A stretch of DNA of 6,891 bases from Lentisphaeria bacterium (lineage in GTDB: Bacteria > Verrucomicrobiota > Lentisphaeria > Oligosphaerales > Oligosphaeraceae). The position numbers were made by a program, and so were the translations under genes. The DNA lies in contig JAKSPA010000087.1 of the NCBI GenBank assembly GCA_024405235.1, forward strand, positions 1 through 6,891, written 5' to 3'. Positions 1 to 4,680 of the stretch are shown in pieces; within the stretch, counting starts at the first letter, position 1; each line of letters begins with the position of its first letter. The notes beneath the pieces are model-generated. The model made no database searches, was not told the origin of the DNA, and saw nothing but the letters and a program-made list of their open reading frames with translations.

Positions 1-1000
1 TGGCAAACGTCGCTCTATGGGCATGGCGATGCTTTTCCTGGGCTGCGGAGTCCTTCTGTGCAGTTTTGCATCTGTGTATTGGATGGTCGTCGCATGTGTA
101 TTGTTGGCTGGTGTCGGTGAAGGGATCTGCGAAGGTCTTGCGACTCCTTTTGTGAACGATCTTCATGTAAATGAGCCTGGATCGTATGTGAATATCGCTC
201 ATAGCTTCTGGTCTGTCGGAACTGTCGGTGCTGTGGTCATCGTTGGATTGCTTCATAGTCTTGGAGTCAGCTGGCGCGGCATTGTGTGCTTCTGCGGCCT
301 TGCCTCGATGCTGTCTTCGCTGGGCTTCCTCTGGCGCGAGAATCCTGCCGCGCCATATCCGGAAGTCCCTCCGGAACGGCGGGACGGCGTGTGGAAGGCT
401 TCGAAACCAATTTTCGCTTCGTGGAGATTCTGGCTCTACTGCTTTTGCATGCTGATAGGCGCAGGCGCTGAATTCGGTCTGACGTTCTGGTCGGCTGCTT
501 TCATACAGCTGAATTTCAATACAGGTGTATGGCCTGGTATCCTTGGCACTGCGGCTTTGGGCGCCGGCATGTTCACTGGACGATATGCGTATGGCCGTTT
601 TGTTCCACAAGACAAACTCTATCACCTGCTGCTGTGCGCGTCGTTTATCGGAGTGCCAGTTTCCATGGGGCTTATGCTGATCCGTCCGGATTCGTTCGCA
701 TCACCGATTCTTGTCTTGGGAGTCGTCTATCTGCTGCTCTATCTGGCAGGACTCTGCGTCGCTCCTTTCTGGCCGTCTCTGCAGGTCTATGGCGTGCTCA
801 GACTTCCCAAACTGGATTCCACGATGCTTTATGTTTATTTCTCCAGTGTAGGCATTCCAGGCTGCGGCATCTTCACATGGCTTATGGGAGCGGTTGGGGA
901 CAAATATGGTCTTCGACTTTCCTTCTTGGTGGCCCCTATTGCCATGTTCCTTTACGGGATGCTTCTCTTGTTGGAACGGTGCGTCACACGGCGGAAATGA
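1..1000 (+). CDS. MFS transporter, C-terminal part (5' end outside window)
   Basis: This is an integral inner-membrane permease of the major facilitator superfamily, probably for a small solute, although the substrate cannot be read from the sequence. The frame is open from base 2 and gives 332 residues in the window. It begins with GKRRS, which fits the end of the conserved loop between helices 2 and 3, so helices 1-2 and the true start lie upstream; the ATG at 17 is internal. About ten hydrophobic helices follow. A hydrophilic central loop lies near residues 113-142 (ENPAAPYPEVPPERRDG), which splits the protein into four remaining N-half helices and six C-half helices. Loop motifs typical of the family are GRYAYGR in the C half and GAVGDKYGLR before the last helix. 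The tail is basic (RCVTRRK) and ends in TGA at 998-1000. The segment GVGEGICEGLATPFVNDL followed by NIAHSFWSVG resembles sugar-permease-like MFS members, but this is only a hint. The gene converges on the minus-strand block. Confidence 0.88.
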   Translation, partial: GKRRSMGMAMLFLGCGVLLCSFASVYWMVVACVLLAGVGEGICEGLATPFVNDLHVNEPGSYVNIAHSFWSVGTVGAVVIVGLLHSLGVSWRGIVCFCGLASMLSSLGFLWRENPAAPYPEVPPERRDGVWKASKPIFASWRFWLYCFCMLIGAGAEFGLTFWSAAFIQLNFNTGVWPGILGTAALGAGMFTGRYAYGRFVPQDKLYHLLLCASFIGVPVSMGLMLIRPDSFASPILVLGVVYLLLYLAGLCVAPFWPSLQVYGVLRLPKLDSTMLYVYFSSVGIPGCGIFTWLMGAVGDKYGLRLSFLVAPIAMFLYGMLLLLERCVTRRK

Positions 1001-1193
1001 TCCGAATTATCTAAAGGGCACGATCAGAAGCGAACGTGTTCCGCCAACTGAAAATATCGTTTCGCAATGACACGAAAAAAGCGGCTGTTACAAAAACTCA
1101 CCGTTTTGATAATGAAAGCATAATAATCGTGTAAGTCGTAAAAATGTGTCTGCGGGAACCGAAAATGCACCACTGAAAAAGCTAATATCGTCT

Positions 1194-1220
1194 AGAATGG
1201 CCCTAGAATGCCCCAGAATG
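1194..1220. repeat. Three direct AGAATG repeats at 10-11 nt spacing
   Basis: AGAATG occurs at 1194-1199, 1205-1210 and 1215-1220. The first two copies are preceded by CT, and all three are separated by short C-rich spacers, so they sit close to one helical turn apart. A related 12-mer recurs downstream: GGCCCTAGAATG at 1199-1210 against GGCCCTAAAATG at 1265-1276, which is inside the first hairpin. This could be a small protein-binding array or a short slippage repeat; no function is assigned. Confidence 0.45.
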
Positions 1221-1258
1221 AATTCCACCCCCTTTTAGAGATATATACCCCTTACGAC

Positions 1259-1288
1259 CAAAAAGGCCCTAAAATGGGCCACTTTTTG
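1259..1288. terminator. Rho-independent terminator hairpin, probably for the MFS gene
   Basis: The stem GGCCC (1265-1269) pairs with GGGCC (1276-1280) around the loop TAAAAT. Flanking CAAAAA (1259-1264) and TTTTTG (1283-1288) extend it across a 2-nt AC bulge, so the plus-strand transcript ends in a T run. The minus strand also places five T directly after the stem, so it could work both ways. It lies about 260 nt past the MFS stop, which is far. An alternative pairing of AAAAGGCC (1261-1268) with GGCCTTTT (1290-1297) excludes the first fold. Confidence 0.6.
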
Positions 1289-1350
1289 AGGCCTTTTGCT
1301 TTTTGGAGGCTTTGGTAGCGGTCGGACAGATCGGATTGGCGTGAAAACCA

Positions 1351-1400
1351 AAAGGAGCTGCTACATCCTCTGATAGAGGTTTTGTAACAGCTCCTTTTTT
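1351..1400. terminator. Bidirectional terminator between convergent genes, with nested hairpin
   Basis: AAAGGAGCTGCTACA (1351-1365) pairs with TGTAACAGCTCCTTT (1383-1397) over 15 positions. The single exception, 1361 with 1387, is a C-A mismatch in plus-strand RNA but a G-U wobble in minus-strand RNA. A second perfect hairpin, CCTCT / AGAGG (1367-1371 and 1375-1379, loop GAT), is nested at the tip. On the plus strand the stem runs into six T (1395-1400). On the minus strand it runs into TTTTGGTTTT. The site lies 65-110 nt beyond the stop of the PHP gene, so it probably ends that transcript as well as plus-strand transcription. Confidence 0.8.
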
Positions 1401-1438
1401 GTGAAGACGTTAACTATTATTTCTAAGGCGACTTTGAA

Positions 1439-1462
1439 AAGAGGCCTCTTGGTTGACGTCAA
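1439..1462. repeat. Two adjacent perfect palindromes beyond the PHP-gene stop
   Basis: AAGAGGCCTCTT (1439-1450) is a 12-bp perfect palindrome. TTGACGTCAA (1453-1462) is a 10-bp perfect palindrome that directly abuts the TAA stop of the minus-strand PHP gene. Two bases (GG) separate them. They have no spacer for a normal hairpin loop, so a role as RNA hairpins is doubtful; dimeric protein sites or chance are both possible. Confidence 0.4.
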
Positions 1463-2791
1463 TTAGAGCCATGCACCCTTCTTGGCTGCATTGCGGATGA
1501 AGTCGAGATTCTTCTCGCTGTCGTTTTCATCGGCGAGAGCCTGTCTGATCTTGGCTGGAGGCACAGGAAGTGCTCCGACCGCAGCGAAGAAGTCGTTTCG
1601 TGCCTTGCGGCATGGGAATTCGTCCTTTGCGCGCTGATCGCTGTAGGAGTAGTCCGCATAGCGCAATAGCGTGGTGTGTCCGAAGAGGACATTGGCCCCG
1701 CGTGTGAAATCCGGCAGAAGTGGCTTGAGGGCATCCGAGTCGAAGTCGTCGACTTTTCTCTGGCCAGGCTTGTTGCATTCAGTGCCGACGATGATCGGCA
1801 GATTCAGTTCATTGGCTGCCGCGACATATTCGTTGAGGGCCTTCACCTTTACGGCCTTCTTTTCCGGATCTTTGAAATTCCAGTTGCGGTCCGGAATGAT
1901 GTTGACCATTTCAATGCCCTTGGCGACGAGGCATTCCAATTGCGCCTTCGGATCCGCCTCGCCTGGCAGCGAGCCGTCCAGCCATGCGGTGTCTGGAAGA
2001 GCGCGGCAGGATTTTATCAAGGCGATAACTTGATCGATGGGCGGGAAAGTGCTTTCGGTTGGCTGCTCGTATCCAAGACCACCCTTTTTCATGAGCTTGC
2101 TGCGTAGGTAGTCGTTCATTGCATTTGCGCTCTTTGCGGCCAATTCTGCTGCGTCGGCATTGAATACCTTTGCCCAGAAAGCGGCGGCCTTCGCTTCGTC
2201 GCCTTGCTCCTTGATGGCTAGATCGTAGTATCCGCGAACGATGTGGCGCTCAGTGGCGTTCTTGTCCGGTGTCAACGGGAGGACGTCTTTTTCGTAGGAA
2301 AGCTGGCAGCCGGGCAGGGCGGCGTTGACGCGGGCGATCAGCGCACGGTTGCGTGCGTGGCTTTGCTCAAGCTGTGCCTGGAAATCTGCGGCACGCTTGC
2401 CGTCGACGAAGCCAGAGCCCATGAAATAGAGGACGCCTGGTTCGCCAGGGGAGTTGATTTCCTTGTCGGCGTATTCAGGGAAGAAAACGCGGCTCTCGAA
2501 GGAGGCGGCAGTGCGGAGGCCAAGCAGATCGCCAGCGGCAAGAAACTCCTCAACGCCCTGGATGACGTCGAAATCGCACAATGCAGCGCCATAGAGACCC
2601 ATTTTCTTGAGTTCGTATGCAATGTGCGAAGGGGACCATCCCTCTCCGTTATAGGAGAAGAACGAGTGGACGTGCATGTTCATTGCGGAAGTTTCCGCAG
2701 GGAAAGCCGTTGTCTGGGCAAGTGTCTGCAGTGCAGAGATTCGCTTCCAAGCATCGAAAGACGATAGCTGTTCTAGAAGATTGCTTTCCAT
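1463..2791 (-). CDS. Divergent PHP-domain protein, putative metal-dependent hydrolase-like
   Basis: This is a 442-residue soluble protein with no signal peptide or membrane helix. An N-terminal helical stretch of about 35 residues leads into a PHP (polymerase and histidinol phosphatase) domain. PHP family members use a cluster of His/Asp/Glu-bound metals to hydrolyse phosphoesters. Motif I is clear: NMHVHSFFSYN with H40 and H42. The second motif, usually TDHD before a GV turn, reads CDFD (72-75) before VIQGVEEF, so the Asp (D73) is kept and the usual His is Phe. A following Glu motif is present at E99 (ASFES). The C-terminal motif, usually close to GSDAH, reads GTECN (336-340). Substrate and activity are unknown, and altered ligands may mean changed metal use or no catalysis. 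The ATG at 2789-2791 has no Shine-Dalgarno sequence and follows an A/C-rich leader. A terminator between rpsI and this gene suggests separate transcription. The PHP fold call is fairly secure; the function is not. Confidence 0.8.
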   Translation of the reverse strand: MESNLLEQLSSFDAWKRISALQTLAQTTAFPAETSAMNMHVHSFFSYNGEGWSPSHIAYELKKMGLYGAALCDFDVIQGVEEFLAAGDLLGLRTAASFESRVFFPEYADKEINSPGEPGVLYFMGSGFVDGKRAADFQAQLEQSHARNRALIARVNAALPGCQLSYEKDVLPLTPDKNATERHIVRGYYDLAIKEQGDEAKAAAFWAKVFNADAAELAAKSANAMNDYLRSKLMKKGGLGYEQPTESTFPPIDQVIALIKSCRALPDTAWLDGSLPGEADPKAQLECLVAKGIEMVNIIPDRNWNFKDPEKKAVKVKALNEYVAAANELNLPIIVGTECNKPGQRKVDDFDSDALKPLLPDFTRGANVLFGHTTLLRYADYSYSDQRAKDEFPCRKARNDFFAAVGALPVPPAKIRQALADENDSEKNLDFIRNAAKKGAWL

Positions 2792-2871
2792 GGTGTTTGC
2801 GTTGTTGTTTGCTTTTAGGTGGAATTAAGCGGTATTGAATCTAGTTGATTTAGCCGCCTCGTTATGCACAT
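2792..2871 (-). other. Short leader and upstream region of the PHP gene
   Basis: This lies between the rpsI terminator and the PHP start codon. The last 20 or so bases before the ATG, read on the minus strand, are made almost only of A and C (CAAACAACAACGCAAACACC) and contain no purine-rich ribosome-binding site. Such a stretch should be unstructured. No good promoter pair is visible, although transcription of the PHP gene most likely starts here given the terminator directly upstream. Confidence 0.4.
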
Positions 2872-2902
2872 AAAAAAAGGGTGCCCCGATTAGGGAGCAC
2901 CC
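2872..2902 (-). terminator. Rho-independent terminator of the rplM-rpsI operon
   Basis: Read on the minus strand, GGGTGC pairs with GCACCC (plus positions 2897-2902 and 2879-2884). A U-G and two C-G pairs extend the stem, closing a small loop (CTAATC), and seven T follow directly (2872-2878). It lies about 30 nt after the rpsI stop codon. The form is classical and the position is right, so this is the clearest terminator in the window. Confidence 0.92.
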
Positions 2903-2934
2903 AAATCCGGGGATTCCGGACTGTGCAGCAGAGA

Positions 2935-3336
2935 TTAACGCTTGCTGAACTGGAAGCGCTTACGTGCGCCGGGCTGACCGGGCTTCTTACGTTCCTTCTC
3001 GCGGGAGTCACGTGTAAGCATGCCTGCCTTCTTCAGAGGAGCGCGGAGAGCCTCTTCGGACTTCTCCAGTGCGCGGGCGATACCATGGCGCAGTGCGCCA
3101 GCCTGGCCGACTTCGCCGCCACCGTTGACGGTTGCGTAGATGTCGAAATCGCTTGCCTTGCTGGTGAGAACCAGTGGCTGCTGGATGAATCCACGAATGG
3201 ATTCGGTGGTGAAGTAGTCTTCGAACGCGCGGCGGTTCACAGTGATCTTGCCTGTGCCGCGTGTCATGCGGACACGTGCACTGGCGCACTTTCTGCGGCC
3301 GACGGTCAGAATCACATCGCTAGCTTCTTGGGCCAT
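2935..3336 (-). CDS. rpsI: 30S ribosomal protein S9
   Basis: S9 is a small-subunit ribosomal protein of the 30S head whose C-terminal tail reaches towards the P-site tRNA. The product has 133 residues, the usual bacterial length, and carries the family hallmarks in order: GRRKCASARV (13-22), GTGKITVN (27-34), FEDYF (38-42), VNGGGEVGQAGALRHGIARA (70-89), LTRDSREKERKK (107-118) and the C-terminal FQFSKR (128-133) that defines the tail. The start at 3334-3336 is fixed by a good Shine-Dalgarno sequence and by alignment with the family. It lies 35 nt after the rplM stop in the conserved rplM-rpsI order and is followed by a strong terminator, so the two form a bicistronic unit or the end of a longer one. 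Nothing in the protein looks unusual. Confidence 0.98.
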   Translation of the reverse strand: MAQEASDVILTVGRRKCASARVRMTRGTGKITVNRRAFEDYFTTESIRGFIQQPLVLTSKASDFDIYATVNGGGEVGQAGALRHGIARALEKSEEALRAPLKKAGMLTRDSREKERKKPGQPGARKRFQFSKR

Positions 3337-3344
3337 TTGTTATT

Positions 3345-3352
3345 CTTTCCTT
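3345..3352 (-). promoter_or_regulatory. Ribosome-binding site of rpsI
   Basis: The minus strand reads AAGGAAAG, ending 8 nt before the rpsI ATG, with its core GGA at plus positions 3348-3350. This is the only clear Shine-Dalgarno-like sequence before any of the four start codons in the window, and it supports the chosen start. Confidence 0.7.
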
Positions 3353-3371
3353 TTCTAATTAGTGAATCAAA

Positions 3372-3818
3372 CTAAAACTGGTTCTTCAGGGTGAGGGGCT
3401 GTGCGTCCTGAGCAACGAACTTGTGCTCTGGAAGTTCACCAGCGAACACCTTGAGCTTGCGGAACTGGGCGCGGCCCAGCTTGCCGTCGGGCATCATGCC
3501 CCAGACAGCGCGCTTGATGATTTCCTCAGGATGCTTTTCGCGCATGACATCGGCCTTTGTGCGCTTCAGACCATCGATCCAGCCGCTGAAATCCTGATAT
3601 TCCTTGTTTGTAGCCTTGCGTCCGGTCATGGCGACCTTTGCGGCGTTGGTTACGATGACATAGTCACCAGTATCCAGATGGGGGGTGTAGATTGGCTTGT
3701 GCTTGCCACGCAGAATCATAGCGATCTGGCGAGCCATGCGTCCCAGCACCTGCTGGTCGGCATCGACGATCCACCATTTACGCTCGATTTCGTTTTCCTT
3801 TGGAAGAAAAGTTTTCAT
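3372..3818 (-). CDS. rplM: 50S ribosomal protein L13
   Basis: L13 is a large-subunit protein that binds 23S rRNA early in 50S assembly. The product has 148 residues against the usual 140-150. Family motifs run through the whole length: MKTFLPKENEIERKWWIVDA (1-20), VLGRMA (24-29), LRGKHKPIYTPHLDTGDYVI (36-55), TGRK (65-68), PEEIIKRAVWGMMP (97-110), GKLGR (112-116) and KLKVFAG (121-127), with a VAQDAQPL tail (135-142). The ATG at 3816-3818 matches the family N-terminus, yet no Shine-Dalgarno sequence precedes it (CATTCTTAAA before the ATG). It precedes rpsI in the standard operon order and follows the Gfo/Idh-like gene by 100 nt of A/T-rich DNA, where a promoter probably lies. The stop is TAG. 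Confidence 0.98.
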   Translation of the reverse strand: MKTFLPKENEIERKWWIVDADQQVLGRMARQIAMILRGKHKPIYTPHLDTGDYVIVTNAAKVAMTGRKATNKEYQDFSGWIDGLKRTKADVMREKHPEEIIKRAVWGMMPDGKLGRAQFRKLKVFAGELPEHKFVAQDAQPLTLKNQF

Positions 3819-3876
3819 TTTAAGAATGCTATATTAGGGATTGACAAAAAAAGTGTTCTTTTCCGGCGAGTCTTTT

Positions 3877-3904
3877 AATTTAATCCAATTTCTCAGTTTT
3901 TCAA
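3877..3904 (-). promoter_or_regulatory. Possible promoter for rplM-rpsI
   Basis: On the minus strand TTGAAA (plus 3899-3904) matches the -35 consensus at five of six bases. After a 16-nt spacer, TAAATT (plus 3877-3882) matches the -10 consensus at four of six. The site lies in the A/T-rich gap between the stop of the Gfo/Idh-like gene and rplM and would give a leader of about 50 nt. Sigma preferences of this organism are unknown and the region is A/T rich, so the match may be chance. Confidence 0.35.
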
Positions 3905-3918
3905 ACCGATTGGAAAAC

Positions 3919-4620
3919 TTAATTTGGGATTCTGCCGAGCATTGTCCATGGTCTGCCTGTATTGATGGCGAAAAGCAGGTATCCGATTTCCGCTTCCATG
4001 GGTGCACTTGGCTGGCTGTCGACTCGTGGCTGTTCATCGCAGAGTGCGATTGCGAATTCGTTTTTGCCATCAGGAGCGATGGTGGCGGTGGCGCTGCCAC
4101 GCGAACCAGTCGTGGTGAGGCGGTAGCCGATGCCGTTGATTTCCTCGAATGCGTATGCTGCATCGTTGCCGTATGCTGCGAGCCAGTTGAGGAGATCATC
4201 GTCTCTGAGTCGCTCGAAGATACCCATTCCCTCTGGTTTGGTGAGTTTGAACTGCTGAATATTGCCGAGCACGCCGCTGGTGATGGTTTCCTTCATGCGC
4301 GCCATGGCCCATTCGTATCTCCAGGAGCCTATCCAGCAGACTTGAATATGGCGGCGTTTTGCTGCTGCGCAGAGTCGTTTCAGTGAGTCAGGAGTTTCTC
4401 CGATGAGTCCGCAGAGCGCGACCGGGAGTTTTTCTTTGAGAAGCGCCTTGATGACTTCCTGACGGTCTTCATCTTCGTCTACGATGGCCGCTTTCGCGTT
4501 TGCCAGCTGTTCTGTGTAGTCCGTGTCTGGGTTGATGATTTTAACATCAGGGCGTTTGTTGACGGCGCGGCTGCAAGGAGATTGCAGATTGCGTGTGAAA
4601 TAGATGATGTCTTCTCTCAT
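3919..4620 (-). CDS. Reduced Gfo/Idh/MocA-like protein, probably non-catalytic
   Basis: The product has 233 residues, against roughly 330-390 for the Gfo/Idh/MocA family of NAD(P)-dependent sugar and inositol oxidoreductases. The family pattern is readable: an Asp-Tyr element (TDYTEQLANAKAAIVDE, 33-49), the helix-strand ALLKEKLPVALC (59-70), then ETPDSLKRLCAAAKRRHIQV (75-94), and RYEWAMARMKETITSGVLGN (101-120), which corresponds to the usual R-Y-x-P-x(n)-I-x-SG-x-LG stretch. Two key motifs are missing. The N-terminus has no GxGxxG turn and is short (MREDIIYFTRNLQ). The EKP triplet after VLC, with its catalytic Lys, is replaced by GLI (71-73). The C-terminal sheet domain is also cut down. I infer loss of ordinary dehydrogenase activity, with a binding or structural role possible. 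The start has no Shine-Dalgarno sequence, but no ATG, GTG or TTG lies in frame back to the peptidase stop 60 nt upstream. It may be cotranscribed with the peptidase. Confidence 0.75.
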   Translation of the reverse strand: MREDIIYFTRNLQSPCSRAVNKRPDVKIINPDTDYTEQLANAKAAIVDEDEDRQEVIKALLKEKLPVALCGLIGETPDSLKRLCAAAKRRHIQVCWIGSWRYEWAMARMKETITSGVLGNIQQFKLTKPEGMGIFERLRDDDLLNWLAAYGNDAAYAFEEINGIGYRLTTTGSRGSATATIAPDGKNEFAIALCDEQPRVDSQPSAPMEAEIGYLLFAINTGRPWTMLGRIPN

Positions 4621-4680
4621 TGGATGGGGAATTTTATCGGTTGGGTTTATTAAAATCGGTATATGACGCGATGGTAATTG

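Larger units (their letters stand above)
1084..1391. repeat. Separated 12-nt perfect inverted repeat
   Basis: GCTGTTACAAAA at 1084-1095 is the exact reverse complement of TTTTGTAACAGC at 1380-1391, which forms much of the 3' arm of the terminator at 1351-1400. A G-T pair (1083 with 1392) extends the match. The copies are about 285 nt apart. In RNA the upstream copy could compete with the terminator's own 5' arm, or it may simply be the remnant of a second copy of the terminator element. Only the match is seen; either function is inference. Confidence 0.55.
1001..1462. other. Non-coding convergent intergenic region with structured elements
   Basis: This stretch of 462 bases separates the convergent MFS and PHP genes and holds no credible coding sequence. 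It contains A/T-rich DNA (about 1060-1190), three short direct repeats (1194-1220), two strong terminator-type hairpins (1259-1288 and 1351-1400), and two adjacent perfect palindromes just beyond the PHP stop (1439-1462). I found no convincing tRNA, riboswitch or promoter. A small RNA ending at one of the hairpins is possible but unsupported, because no good -35/-10 pair precedes it. Confidence 0.7.

Noticed and set aside
17..19. ATG as the start codon of the MFS gene
   Set aside because: The preceding in-frame residues GKRRS match the helix 2-3 loop of MFS proteins, so the true start must be upstream of the window.
1001..1462. Riboswitch, CRISPR array, tRNA or insertion-sequence remnant in the long intergenic gap
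   Set aside because: There are no regularly spaced identical repeats of CRISPR size, no cloverleaf, no transposase remnant and no terminal inverted repeats with target duplications. The hairpins are better explained as terminators of convergent genes.
2243..2767. Open plus-strand frame of about 174 codons opposite the PHP gene
   Set aside because: It lies wholly antisense to a well-supported coding frame, its product shows no recognisable domain, and it has no ribosome-binding site. It is explained as a shadow of the real gene.
3841..3846. Perfect TTGACA on the plus strand, as a -35 box
   Set aside because: It would drive transcription into the antisense strand of the Gfo/Idh-like and peptidase genes. 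No plus-strand gene follows, and no good -10 sequence stands out at the right distance.
3841..4386. Open plus-strand frame of about 181 codons opposite the Gfo/Idh-like gene
   Set aside because: The minus-strand frame matches a known family across the same bases. The plus-strand product matches nothing and starts inside an intergenic promoter-like region.
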